A DNA stretch of 64,000 bases from Blattamonas nauphoetae (taxonomy: Eukaryota > Preaxostyla > Oxymonadida): contig JARBJD010000014.1 in assembly GCA_033064195.1 (NCBI GenBank), forward strand, positions 434,001 to 498,000, given 5' to 3'. A program made the position numbers and the translations under genes. The notes beneath the pieces are model-generated. The model was not told the DNA's origin. It ran no database searches and saw nothing but the letters and a program-made list of their open reading frames with translations. Positions within the stretch are counted from its first letter, which is position 1. The number at the start of each line of letters is the position of its first letter. Shown one piece after another: positions 31,741-43,794 of the stretch.

Positions 31741-32871
31741 TCAAAACCATTTCTGTGACAAGAATCCATTCGTGCGCTCACAGACAGAAATCACCACAAG
31801 GTTCACGTGGTTTTCAAAAATCTGGATTATATCCACATAAAAGATGATGAAAGCCAGTACGACGGAGAAAATGATCAAATCGTCGGTTTGGGCGAGTGTG
31901 GTGGGAGGCACTTGAAAAGAACGGAACGAAAGATAATGGTCTCGTCCGAATCGATCGACGAACATTCTGGCTTTGTCGTCGCAGAGCTCGGCAGTCACAC
32001 CGAAGCGGAGGGCAGAGAGGGCGAAGTGGACGAGACCAGACTCGTCCATGCTCGTCTGATGCTGTTCCCCACTTTTCTGATCTTGTCGCGCGGAAGAGAG
32101 AGGAGGAGGACGGAGATAGCTGAGGGCACGACAGGGGACGGTGTGAGGAGGTTGCAGGAGACGATGTGGGAGCTTCGGAGAACGGGGAGGCTGACCCGAC
32201 CGGGATGTGTCGTCGAAGGTGACCGTGTCATCCTTCAGAAGGAGGTCGGCGATCATGCACACGGCCTGCATAGCAGAAACAAGGTCGACCTCCTCGATGT
32301 GCATCTTGAGGCGAGTGGATGGATGGATGGCCTTGTCGTCCGCTGGACGCTCCTCACGTTCCGAGTCTCGCCCACAAAACGACTTCAGCAGCGAGAACTG
32401 TCGTATCCCGTACATTGGATCGAAGTTCTCGTCGTCCTCTTCGTCATGGAGTGTATTTGTGAGGTCGGTCACTTGTCCTTCCCCGCCTCCAACTGGGTAC
32501 TGTCGGTGAACGGAGTGAGTGTGTCCTGGAGTGACGGCCTGTGTTGAGATGGACAGGAAAGGGCGGGTGTCTGTTTGAGGTGCGGTGACTCTGACTTGCG
32601 ATCGTCCATCGCGTTGGACGGGGAAGGAGTGTCTGAACTCCATCTCGTCGAATTTGGGATGTTGCTGAAGCTGTTTGGAGGACTGCTTCAGCTTGATGGC
32701 TGCGTTGACAGCATCACGTGCGTCAGTGGAGGAAGCAAAAGTGTCCATGTTGGAGATGCAAGCGAGGGTGGCTTTCGTCGGGCGGAGGGGAGAGACGCGA
32801 GAGAGAGTGTGGACATGTCGTACAGCAAAACTTTGAAGCGGCTGTTCAGCCCATCGAAAGTCTTCTCCCAA
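31741..32871 (-). CDS. Unidentified protein, about 376-residue open frame
   Basis: An open frame without a known motif. The central part has a coding look: T-D-A-R-D-A-V-N-A-A-I-K-L-K-Q-S-S, HDEEDDENFDPMYGIRQFSL and VSAMQAVCMIADLLLKDDT. The last 45 residues contain a hydrophobic stretch (DLIIFSVVLAFIIFYVDIIQ) that may be 3' sequence rather than protein. Upstream on the same strand another frame (H-S-T-I-G-A-T-N-A-K-Y-T-H-A-W-E-K-T-F, about 32936-32820) looks like an earlier part in a different phase, so an intron or fr.shift near 32820 is possible. It lies directly behind the family gene at 30623-31678 in the same orientation. Function unknown. Confidence 0.5.
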   Translation of the reverse strand: MGEDFRWAEQPLQSFAVRHVHTLSRVSPLRPTKATLACISNMDTFASSTDARDAVNAAIKLKQSSKQLQQHPKFDEMEFRHSFPVQRDGRSQVRVTAPQTDTRPFLSISTQAVTPGHTHSVHRQYPVGGGEGQVTDLTNTLHDEEDDENFDPMYGIRQFSLLKSFCGRDSEREERPADDKAIHPSTRLKMHIEEVDLVSAMQAVCMIADLLLKDDTVTFDDTSRSGQPPRSPKLPHRLLQPPHTVPCRALSYLRPPPLSSARQDQKSGEQHQTSMDESGLVHFALSALRFGVTAELCDDKARMFVDRFGRDHYLSFRSFQVPPTTLAQTDDLIIFSVVLAFIIFYVDIIQIFENHVNLVVISVCERTNGFLSQKWF

Positions 32872-33171
32872 GCGTGTGTGTACTTGGCGTTGGTTGCTCC
32901 GATGGTTGAGTGGGAGCCTGGAGGTTGGATGAACACGAGCCTCAGGTGGCTTGAGACCTTTTCGGGAAAGTTGGCGTCACATCAAAGATCTATTGTTCTT
33001 CCTTGAAACAGTGATAACGACTTTTTCACCAATCACCATCCTTAGGATCCTAACCAGACGATCGAGAATCCACTTCCATCGACGAAGAAGTGCCAAATTT
33101 GAACAGTGACGCAAATGAACTGATGCTTTGAGTGCCAGATCAGTGATTGGAGACGAGACGTGTTTGAGTGT

Positions 33172-33330
33172 TCCGCTTGTTCCACTCTGTTCGACACTTG
33201 CACCTTTCGAGACTCTCGCGCTGTGCGAGGTGCCGGAATCTATTCTCGCCAGACAGGAAGCTCTCTTAGCGTCAGAAAGTGTTACTTTCTTCGATGCTCT
33301 GCCACTGAACATGGGGAAGCATTTATTGTT
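33172..33330 (+). pseudogene. Inverted segment of a beta-helix receptor
   Basis: Plus-strand frame CSTLFDTCTFRDSRAV followed by S-L-S-V-R-K-C-Y-F-L-R-C-S-A. It matches the segment LFDTCTFRDIRAERGG...KCSFTRCSA of the receptor at 26468-30295 (about residues 345-385). The neighbouring fragment on the minus strand ends just before this segment, so this piece is the next part of the same gene turned around. Confidence 0.7.
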
Positions 33331-33371
33331 GGTCGTCGTCGTCTTGTTTCGTCGCTGTGTCGGAGATGCTC

Positions 33372-34358
33372 GGTGGGAGGGCCTTCTGTTGGGTCGGGGT
33401 CGGTTTCGCATTTCGAGAACGACGAATTCAGACAACAAAGAGCACTCCCCAAATTCATGTCCAACGACCCTGTTCCATAAAGATGGTTGGTGCATTGGGA
33501 GATTGACGAAGAAATCAGTCTTTGGGAGGCGAGAGGGAAGCGGAGGGTGTCGGCGATGAAGCGACGAGGACTTGTGACGTTTGTCATCGCTGAAGATGTC
33601 AAAGAAACGGATGCTGCGAACATTGATTGTTGGATGTCGTTTCTGTTGAACCCAAAATCAAAAAGGGGGCCAGTCGCAAGAGGCAAGGCGGCATTTGAAA
33701 ACGTGAGCCCTGTCCCAATAATCGACATAATACCTCTTGCCTGGTCAGTTTCCCTTTGCAAAATGGTGTTCTCCGATGATTCAGTGACCAGCGACTTGGC
33801 GTTGTGTGTCATCGTTCCAAAAAGTGGCAGCGATGAAGCGTTTGTCCAGAACACTTGGGTGTGGACAACTGTCAATATCGATGTATCTGCAGATGTACAT
33901 GTTGATAAGAACGGACTGGTGCCTGAAGCAGCACAAATTTCGCACTTGGACACCGACAACGAGGATTGGCTGATCGTCGCAACAGATACGTGGTATCCAT
34001 GGCATAACAATCGAAGTGAGCTTAATGCAACTGTGCTGTTGAACACAATTAGCATCGATGAGATGTCAGAGTTCGAAATATCGTGGTTGTATTCGGCTTG
34101 GTTCGAAACGATTGAAGCAGACGGAGTCCCAACAATCGATATGTTCACTGATCTCATAATATATTCCAATATCTGGTATTGTCCGTGGAGAAGGATTGGT
34201 TTGCTTTCATGGTCCATGTTTAAGGCTCGTTCTTGAGTCAATTCGTCAAGAATGGTTTTCAGGCTCAACACACGTCCTTCAGGTATGGTCTCAGCAGGAA
34301 ACGGAAAAATGAAGAGGAAAATAAAGAGGGGGGCAGAAAGAAAGATATGAGGACGCAT
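33372..34358 (-). pseudogene. Beta-helix receptor, N-terminal part only
   Basis: Starts M-R-P-H-I-F-L-S with a signal peptide. About 330 residues are closely similar to the receptor at 26468-30295 (shared I-V-G-T-P-S-A-S-I-V-S-N-Q-A-E-Y, GPLFDFGFNRNDIQQS, FPLASQRLISSSISQ). Homology ends after D-P-T-E-G-P-P-T at about 33372. The ATG at 34400 (M-S-R-S) is open here but corresponds to a short upstream frame in the other copy, so 34358 is the likelier start. Truncated by a local inversion. It stands 327 bp behind the family gene at 34686 in the same orientation. Confidence 0.75.
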
Positions 34359-34685
34359 TTTGAGGAAGAATGTCGATGATGTTGATGTTGATCGGCTCAT
34401 TATCCGGATTCAACATCCACGCAGTGTGGATCACAATGATCCATAAATCGGCTGAAAAGAAGGGAACACACAATCAGGTGTGAATGAACACAGAAATCAC
34501 AAATCAATGACAAGGAAGAAGAAAATGACTTCGAAGTGAAGAATGAAGACGAGCTTAGAACACACCTGTCTGCACATGAAAAAAAGAGAAATGACTTGAA
34601 CAATCAGCATTCACTTTCGTTGGAGCAACTGAGGTTGAAATCAGAGGCGAACAGCGAGAATTCGAGTTGAGTTCTCAGGAAGCCT
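34359..34685. other. Module spacer between family gene and receptor fragment
   Basis: Same spacer as 30296-30622, with identical length (327 bp). The minus strand carries the conserved TTTTTCATGTGCAGACAG and GTGTGTTC, and CCCTTCTTTTCAG about 130 nt on, a likely leader intron. Confidence 0.5.
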
Positions 34686-35738
34686 TTATCGTTGTCGAGG
34701 TGTGTTCATTCCCAAATATTCGAGAATCTCGAATGAATACAACTTCATGATTTTTCCATTATTGGTAGAGTTATCGTGTAGCAGCGTTTGTTCGAGTGTA
34801 TCTCTGAATCCTTCCTGTTCCAGTATCTGCAACACTATTCTCCCTCTGCGCCAAGTTTCGGCTCCATCTGTCTTCCAATCGTTGATTACGATGGACATCG
34901 ACAAGTTGACGGAAAAGTGGGTGTGTTCGTCTTCAACTTTTGAGAGAAGTGATTGGAAAGCCATTGGGATGCGAGAAGAACAAATAAAATTCAGTGTTGG
35001 TTGGTGGAAGACAGATTGTTCAAAGATATCGGACAGTAATCTCAATATTTGTTGGTATTCATAAGTCCACGACAATAGACGAAGATTGCGACTGATCTGG
35101 ACGAGAGATGGTTCCATCGGGATCAGCACTTCATGCAGCACCACATCTCGGACAATTCGAGGGTCACTGCCGGAAGTGGCGGAGAGAGATTGAAGAGCGT
35201 TTGTGGAGGCGAGCCAGACACCGATGTCAAAGATTGCACGTATATCGGTCATCACGTTCTGATCATCGATCACTGAAAGATCACGCAAGTTAGGGGTGGA
35301 AAGGATTCCGTGAACAAGATTTGAGGAAACAAGATCCAGTTTGTCTGATGCTGAACACACAAGAAGACATTTGCGAATGAATGTGAGAGTGCCCTTGATT
35401 ATCGATATATGGGACGAAGATAAGAGAATGATGATTGAGTCCACAAAGGTTTGGATGGATTTTGCGGGGTCTTCCCCAATCGTCTTCAAGAAACTTTTGT
35501 AAAAGGATCGAGGAGTGGGGTGCCGTATGATCGAAGAAAGGAACATTGATGCCTGTTTAAGCAGTTCCTCCTCAAAGTTATAGCCATCTCTGACCATCGA
35601 AACAAGGGACTTGAAGACTTGTAACACAGAATCAACCGTGTGCGGATCGTTTTCATTCCACGTCAGGAATGGAGCGTATTCTTGATCAATGAGAAGAAAA
35701 TGATGAAGAAGAAGATGGATACTGTCTGATGAGATCAT
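34686..35738 (-). CDS. 336-residue family protein
   Basis: Exon 1 35738-35723 (M-I-S-S-D, 16 nt), intron 35722-35681 (42 nt, GTATCC...AAG; the only copy whose acceptor is AAG rather than CAG), exon 2 35680-34686 (995 nt), 336 residues. A further in-frame ATG lies four codons upstream (35750), but the family start is at 35738. Landmarks: YAPFLTWNENDP, FKSLVSMVRDGYNFEEELL, STPNLRDLSVIDD, EVLIPMEPSLVQISRNLRL, SVFHQPTLNFICSS and LQILEQEGFRDTLEQTLLHD. The spliced and unspliced frames are both open. Function unknown; no break seen. Confidence 0.8.
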   Translation of the reverse strand: MISSDSIHLLLHHFLLIDQEYAPFLTWNENDPHTVDSVLQVFKSLVSMVRDGYNFEEELLKQASMFLSSIIRHPTPRSFYKSFLKTIGEDPAKSIQTFVDSIIILLSSSHISIIKGTLTFIRKCLLVCSASDKLDLVSSNLVHGILSTPNLRDLSVIDDQNVMTDIRAIFDIGVWLASTNALQSLSATSGSDPRIVRDVVLHEVLIPMEPSLVQISRNLRLLSWTYEYQQILRLLSDIFEQSVFHQPTLNFICSSRIPMAFQSLLSKVEDEHTHFSVNLSMSIVINDWKTDGAETWRRGRIVLQILEQEGFRDTLEQTLLHDNSTNNGKIMKLYSFEILEYLGMNTPRQR

Positions 35739-35935
35739 TGCAATGCTCATTTCAACTTGAGATAGTGGGAATAGGGATGAACAATTTAATGTGAGAACAC
35801 TTCAATGGGACGATCAAGTTAAACTCTTCCATTGAGCGACACACAATTGAGCTTTTCGCTAGTCTGAGTTCGCTCAGGAACTTTGTGAAATTAATGATAA
35901 AAATAAGGACAGAATCGTGAAATAGAATTCAATTA

Positions 35936-38900
35936 ATGAAGAAAGGTCCAGATCTTTCATTCAGTCCATTTCCAAGATTCATGGCTGCTCCTTTACTCAT
36001 CCTATCGCTTTTCGTTATCCAGACCTCCTCTTATCGGCCTGTTGTTCAGTTCAAACCTCGCTCCCTGGATGTCGAACTGACAACTTCTTTCAACTCGATT
36101 GAAAAAAGAAACCGTCTGCCTAATCGAATTGTCCTCGACCATGGTTCGTACATTGGAAAGGAACTACTGGTTACCGGGCTAACACTGGACATCGGTGGAA
36201 CATTAACTCTGATCCTCCATTCTGATCCGATTCGCGCAGAACAAAATGTCGATCTGGGACACCCAAAACTGAGCCATCCACCACAGCTCAGTCCCATCTT
36301 TGTCCTCTCAAATTCAACCATGAGCCTCTCCACACTGTCCATATCAGCAGTTCATCCAACTTCAATCATCTGCTCGATTTCTTCGTCTGTCCAGTTTGTA
36401 TCAAACTGTCGAATCACCTCAAACGGACAACAATGCCCATTTGTTGTCGTGGATGGACAGACAACCGAATCCACATCAATCACGATGATGAATGTCTCTC
36501 ACCAGATTCCGAACACTTTTTCACTTCTTCCGTTGATATCGTCGCAGATGGGCCTGAATGACCTTCAAGATCATCTCCACTCCTCATCACCACTCACAAT
36601 TGTTGGAATAGGCCTTTCGATGTCGCACACAATCTTGCCTCGTTCGACTGGTCCCCTTTTCGACTTCGGAGAACCTTCGCACATCATCGAGCAACTGAAT
36701 CTTGATCTGACGGTGACACTGAGCACGTCAAACTTCGAAAACATGACCACACACTCCCAACCCCCACGAAGGGAACACCATCCTCGGCTGGCTCAGACAG
36801 TTGTGGGTGTGACGCTCTCGTCGAGCAGCGGGAACATTTGGAGTGCTGTCTCGCTCGGGATGAACACAGGAGGGTCTTTCTCCGTCATCAACTCCTCGTT
36901 CAGCCACATCCGTCCGTCGCTCCTTCTCTCGCCCCCTCCGACCTCCACACCCAATCAAGTCCAAAAGTTTTTCGAATATCAATACCATTACCCGTTTGCA
37001 GACCGTTCGATGACAATTTCTGAAAGCTGTAATGTTCCGCTGCATGGCCGACCGTCAGCACGTCCTGATCGTCGATTGCCTGCGCGGAAATGAAGTCAGA
37101 ATGCGGGACTGCCTTTTCATCGAGTGTCACCTTGTTCAACCTGAACAAGGACCATGTGAAGCAATGGTTTTCTTCGTTTGCCCTCCACACGAAGGCGCCG
37201 TGGTTTGTGAAAACATCGTCTTTCTCGACATTGAGTGCAATTCTGCCCCCTGCCTTCTCATCCAAGGAATGCAATATCTGATACTCTCCCGTGCTTACTT
37301 TGATGGTGTTCGTTGTTTCGAGAGTTCTCTCTGCGTCATCAACTCCATTAGCGAAAGCTCGTTCACCGAAGTCCTCTTTTCCCGATGCGAGGTGCAAGAC
37401 CCTCGGCGGATCTTGATTCTGCAAGATTCAGAGATCAAACACTGTTCTAACCTCCTTTTTCGCGAAAGTTACAGGACCAACGAACTCTCAGTGATTGCAC
37501 TTTTTACAACCCCGACCAAACTCTGGGAACAACGGAACGAAGTGATCAAACGAATTGTCTTCAACTTGTTTATGAGAGGATCAGACTCCAACGCATCGGT
37601 TCATACACTGATCAAGACGACCAGTTAGTGATTACTCTGGAATTGTCTGACATGCCCCAAAACCCATCCAGCCTCATGCTCGCCGCATCGGGAGACCAGA
37701 ATGAAGAACAAATCGCACTTCTGTTTGTGTTTGTTTGGATGGACGACAAATATCAGCTCTCATCCACGTTTGATTCCTCCTCCTCGACGGAATGTCTGGT
37801 CTGTATATCCGAACAGTGTCCATGCCCGAATTCATCGTCGACCATGATTCGCCTGTCTTCCTCGTGTCGCTGCAGACTGTTTATGTCGTGTCTTCGGGCA
37901 TCAAGGTCGGAAAAGACAACATTTGGCTCTTTTCAGTTTCTTTCAGGTCGGAATCCTTCATCGGGAGTGCGGTCAACTTCACGGCTGAGTCAGGAGGACA
38001 GAAATGCACGCAGGAATAACGCTTTGAAGATGTTTATGAGTGCTCTCTGGAAGTCCCTGTGAACCAATCAGCCAACAGTCCGCTCAGTCCGGGATCATTC
38101 ATCACACTGTCCATGCGGTCAGATGATCTCACTGTCGAATGGTTCGTTCTGGAAAAGGAGAATGTGGTTGTTAAAGTCAACCACCAGCTCTCCTCCCTTG
38201 AACAACCTGTCTTGGACGCCGATGACACAGTTTCCATTTCTGTGCGAGGAGTGAATCTGACCAACCACGAAATTGTCATCGAGCTGAATTCGTCGATCCA
38301 CAGCGAGTCTGTGCTGTTCAACGACGAGACAGGCAAATTTCTGTTCAACACAACTCTGAATGAACACACACCGGGACTCGACATCGGCGCGGAGTACTCA
38401 ATCACATCGTTCACTGTGGACGGATACTCGCTCGCTCCATCAGCTCAGCTCGTCTTCACAGTCCCGTTGCCTCTTCCTGTCGAAGTGCAAGTCGATGCGT
38501 CTGCAGGAGTGGTTGGGAGGAAGTTCACTGTCTCGTTTTATTCGACGGATCTGGCTGGGATGGAAGTGATGCTCGAAGTCTCTTGTGATCAGTCGCTTCA
38601 TCTGGAAGTCCTGGCTTTTGATTCGGAAGGCCGATGCGACCTCGTCGTCGATGATTTGGCTGATCACTGCTTCTTCACATTTGAGGCCGACTACTCCCTC
38701 TCCGTTGTCGCCTGCCCTCTGAACCTCACTGTGCTGCTGGTTCCGGATTCTTTCACCATTCCCGCGAATCCGCAGAAGACCATTTCCATCACATTTTTTC
38801 ACTACATCCGCAACGGACAAGAAACTTCCATCGAATTGAAAGAATCCAACATTGGCTCCATACCAGTCAACATCACATTAGGGAATGTCAACAATCACTC

Positions 38901-40302
38901 CGACACGTTCACTTGCCCTGTGTATTTCTACGATTCCGAAGGAAGCCTCTCCCCTTCTGTGCATGTCCGAGGGGGAGGAGTGCCTGATCTGAAATGGGGA
39001 GAGACATACGAAATGATACAAGTGACGAATGAAGATGGACCGATTGACGATGTCCTGTTTTCAGGAGTTGTGGAGATCATGGAAGAACCAGCTCGTGTGA
39101 CATCAGTGACCGTCAGATGCACTTCGGAGAAAGCGTTCATTACGTTGGAAGGCATCCACTTTCCACCGACATTCAGTTTCCGGTTCTTCGTCGATGTGTT
39201 TGTTGTGAGGAACTCCCAAAGTCTCAAGAGGAATGGCAATGACGCCAAGTTCATCTTCCAAGCGTCATCACCAGTCCAACCAAAGCATTCTCGATTGTTC
39301 CAGCTCAACATTCCATCTCTTATTTCGATGAAATCGAAGCTGTCGCGTTTGGGGATAATTACAACTTTGAAACAAATGAGATTTTCACCAGCATTGATGG
39401 GGCAGACATTCCACACCCGACTGACGTCACGTCTGTCTCCCTCGTCGCCACACAAAGTCCGACCTCGTTCTGTTTGAAGGTCGTGGGAGAGAATTTCGAA
39501 GCGGGCGATCGGTTTCGGATGTCGATTGTGGAGTCCGTGGAATCGAATGCTGTGTTTGTGTTCGAAGTGATTGTTGAGATGAGTGGGAGTGAAGATGGCC
39601 AGTCGGTGCCGTTCGAGGTTGGTCGGCCGTCCACTCTCGCATTCGGGAAGAACTATTCCGTCGCCAGCCTCACTCTCGTCTCGCAGGAAGAGTTTGTGGT
39701 GCTGACATCGCAGACATTCACGACACCGTCCAAGCCAGCGCAGATGGAGATGTTTGTGGATGGGAAGACGGAAGTACATGGAGATGGGTGTGGAGGAGTG
39801 AGTGCTCCGTGTCGGACACTAGACAAAACACTGTCACACGTCGAGTCGACAGTGATCGAAACAATGAAAGTGTCAGTAGCGAACAAAGTGACGCTCTCGG
39901 CCTCTCACATCCTCCCTGCTGACATTGTCTTGGTTGTGGATCAGAATGGCGAAACTGGGTCTATTTGGATTCCAACCGACGCGTCGACAGCCTCTCCTCT
40001 TCTGGTCTCGAGTGGAGGAATGCTGAAACTGCGAAATCTGGCGATCTCGATTGACTCTGTCTCGTCTGATCTTTGTCTGCTTTCGTCATCCGACACAGCG
40101 GTTGAGATGAACAACCTTCGAGTGACAGGCCCACTTCTTCCAACCACATCGAACTCGGAGTCAGTGGACGAAATGGGAGTGTGTGAGTGGGAGACGGGGC
40201 TTGTGAAAGGGTCGGGAGAGTCGATTGTGGTGATTGGGAGCAACATGTCTCGGATCCATCAGGGAGTGTTCTTCATCGCGAACTCGGCACTGACACTGCA
40301 AA
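35936..40302 (+). pseudogene. Beta-helix receptor-pseudokinase, 5' part
   Basis: Starts near M-A-A-P-L-L-I-L-S-L-F with a signal peptide, then beta-helix sequence (VVDGQTTESTSITMMNVSH, STGPLFDFGEPSHIIEQ), then IPT/Ig-like repeats (LDIGAEYSITSFTVDGYSL, LKWGETYEMIQVTNEDG) and the start of the second beta-helix (HQGVFFIANSALTLQ). The coding frame changes several times (near 37030, 37630-38060 and 39270), so this copy is dead although long stretches stay open, for example 38059-39270. At 40300 the frame is broken by DIRS-like copy 1 and resumes at 44932. It faces the minus-strand family gene at 34686 head to head, about 200 bp away. Confidence 0.75.
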
Positions 40303-42460
40303 TGTCATCGCTACGCTCTGACACCCAACAAACCAGGGCTTCATTAACAACTGAGACCGGTGACGTGGAAATATACAATGGGTGGCCTACCGAAAGATCA
40401 AACAAAACAGAATACGTACATGTCCTCGTCGCAAACTAACCAACTACTATTCATGAAACCCTTTCTATACTGGTTGACAACACCCAAATCAAGCTTGGAC
40501 TTGCTCGATGACTGATTAAATGAACCGCATTTCAACTCTTCTCTCGGACACAGGTTCTCGAACAAAGCTGCAAATTCCAGTTTTTGAGGGAGAAATCCCC
40601 AGATACGAAGTGACAAGTCATCGTCCAATTATGCATAGTGGGCAAATCAACAAGAAATCCGCCAACCAAATCGAAAGATCAATGCAAATATGACGTTAGA
40701 AATATGGAGTTCTTTGCGACGAGGGTACACTTTGTGGTCTCCTGTTAAACGCAATATCTGATTGGAGCCACTAAACTCGACAAAATTTTGAGATACCAGC
40801 AAATTCAACAACATTCAAGAATCCACCATGACAAACTAGGCTCATCAACACTATGGCCAGATACATGCGAAGAATCAATTTCTATGACTAAAAACTCTTA
40901 ATGTCGTGACAACTCAGAACATCATGCGAGAGCTCGCATGTCAAGGACCATGTAGTCGTTGCGGCCTCAATGCGTGCTAAGAAGCAACACAACTCCAAAC
41001 CCAAGGTCAAATCTTCAACAATTTTTTAAACGGGGGAGGGAATCCTGTTTCCCCTCCTTAACTCCTGGTCGTTCAGACATACTTCGGGAGGCCTCTCAAA
41101 TCAGAAAAGCAGCATCTCTCAGCTCTGTAGCAATGCTTTTTGAATTCAAGATCTTACAGCTTGTGCATATCTTGGAACTGATTGTATGAAATGATGATCT
41201 CCCGAAGAAGGAGGAGGTGAATGGAAAATCTCCGAACCAACTGATGAATGAGGGCTTTGTCTGTCCGAGGTTCTATGTCGGTAAGAACAATCAACCATGG
41301 TGTTAACAAACCCCTGCGCTACTTGTGAGAGCTATATCACACTTATCAACTCGCAAGCCATGGTCATTGGCGGACATGATCTATGAAGGACAAGCACCCG
41401 CTGACTCTTCTTCTTTTGCTTGCATTAGCCGTGAATAGATCACCTCTAGTCCGAATCGCATTACAACTTGCGCCATATGGAAATATAGAGTCACAGCTCA
41501 TCAGGAATGACCAACTCAACTCTGGCACGTTTTTAAATGATTTATACGGAAAGATCCCGAAATCCAAGTGCAAATGATGATGATATATGACTCGGCATTG
41601 AGAAATCAGACTCCAGCAACCAGGTTCGAGGAACACAAGACAGTCCTCAAAATACTTGGAAGTACATGCACAGACTACCAAAAAAGAACGGACAGCGGGA
41701 AGATTGAAACCAATCAAGTATTCAACGCATCAATAAACATCTGGCAAAGGCAAGCTCGGGGGAACAAAAGTTTTATCCAGGAGCACCTCAGAAAACATCG
41801 AGTGCCTCAACACAACTTGGAGTCGAAGCTGAAATGAACCCAACCAGTTTTGACGAAGTGATTGTTGCTCTCTTTCCCACTTAAATCACGGCTGGATTGT
41901 TCACGCAGGATGTCATCAAGGCAGGACGTGCTCAGCAACTCCCGTTCAACGTGTTAGTGAGGGATTTCGCTCGGAAACAAGCATAAACCTGGTTTGACAT
42001 CCGACGACACTGACGAACCAAGAATGCTTCTCTGTGGAGTATAGTCACCACTTAGGCAAAATCTGCCACACTGCCAGTAATCAATGGGGCCAGTCGCGGA
42101 GAACACATTGTTGAAGACCGATATCGAAGTCGAAGGAAACAGATCGAAGCGATACTGCTTCTGACACCGAACTATTCGACCTGGGATGACATCCACAGGA
42201 AGAGACTCACATCATTGACTCTGATTGTGTCTTACGCAACTCCAACAGTGACTTTCCCAGAGCCACCGAATGGAATGTCAGGAATCAGTTTTGACGAAGA
42301 CGATTGGAGTTGAGTCGAATGTCAGCAATGCAACGGGTCCAGGTGAGTGCTCCAAGATACTCAAGATCAACTCGCCGGACATGGTGAGCAAGACGGTGTG
42401 GCAGCTATGATTGCGTAGCTCACCGGTTATGATACTGTACGTTTTGTGGAGACGATGAAG

Positions 42461-42840
42461 TTGCAACGGAAGCCAGATCTTCCACTCCACGCGAAGGGAG
42501 TTACAAAGGAAGCCAGATCTTCCACTCCACGCGAAGGGAGTTACAAAGGAAGCCAGATCTTCCACTCCACGCGAAGGGAGTTGCAACGGAAGCCAGATCT
42601 TCCACTCCACGCGAAGGGAGTTACAAAGGAAGCCAGATCTTCCACTCCACGCGAAGGGAGTTACAAAGGAAGCCAGATCTTCCACTCCACGCGAAGGGAG
42701 TTGCAACGGAAGCCAGATCTTCCACTCCACGCGAAGGGAGTTACAAAGGAAGCCAGATCTTCCACTCCACGCGAAGGGAGTTACAAAGGAAGCCAGATCT
42801 TCCACTCCACGCGAAGGGAGTTACAAAGGAAGTCAGATCT
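42461..42840. repeat. 40-bp tandem array with A-B-B higher order
   Basis: Nine and a half units of exactly 40 bp. Units differ only at the start: type A TTGCAACGGAAGCC, type B TTACAAAGGAAGCC, followed by AGATCTTCCACTCCACGCG. The order is A-B-B three times, so the array is three 120-bp blocks plus a partial unit. Since 120 is a multiple of three, long frames stay open on both strands; these are not evidence for a gene. Confidence 0.95.
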
Positions 42841-43794
42841 ATTCTTCCATTGTAGTCTTATGCTCTCCCCCAAAAAGCTTGGTCCACTTTCATCGAGCCA
42901 GAAAGAATGGGCTATGATGCAAAGACTGTCCCGAGGGATTCTCTCTCGTCAAGACCACGACTGCTGGCGGAACTGAAGCGATGTTGCGGAAGTTGGGGGA
43001 AAACGAGAAGACTCGTTGGAACTACTCGATTGTCAGGGACTGTCGCAACCATTTGGATCAGGAGACGGAAGGGTGACAAATGATAAGAACTACCGGATGG
43101 CCCGCTCCAACTTTGTCGAAATCACTGTTATTCGCTGCAAGGTGATGAGAAGGAGTGAGGTAAGAATGGGGTTGGGAGGTGATAAGGACGTCACGAAAGA
43201 ACAGGCATACTGGGCTTGTTCACCACAAGGTGGAGCTAGCATCGAGGAAAGCAGAAGATGGGTTGAGAACAGACTTGCTGGGACAGAAGTGAAAGGAATG
43301 GAGGAGACAGAACGCCATTCAAGTTACACCCTGCACAAGATCGTTGAATTGAAGAACAGTCGGATGGGAGAAGCTGAAGTGATATGACGGAATTTGGGGA
43401 GACTTGACGCCAGTTGAACAAGAGACTAAGTAAAAGCAGGATTGCATCTCAGTAGTATTGATAGCTGGGAAAGAGTACTGGATTGAAGGACATGGAGAAG
43501 CGAAGAAAGCACAAGACAAGAACAAACTCTTCGTAAATGATCTAATGTTCCATATTGACATCACGGGATGGATGAGGAAGACGAAGATTCACTGCACTTG
43601 ACAGATTACGAGCAAGATTGCCTGAAGACATCAAGGAACAAGGAGTCTGGATGGTACCGAAGAATACACTCCCAAGAGTGTTCAGAATGGATACAAACCC
43701 GTCACCAACCCAACAACAAGCGGGACAGGTTCAATGAATTGGCAGTTGGCAGTGAATTCGAAGCAATCAAATACAAATGCTTCATCAGCTGTTG

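Noticed and set aside
42278-42976. Long open frames on both strands across the 40-bp array.
   Set aside because: They follow from the 120-bp period being a multiple of three; no coding signal outside the repeat.
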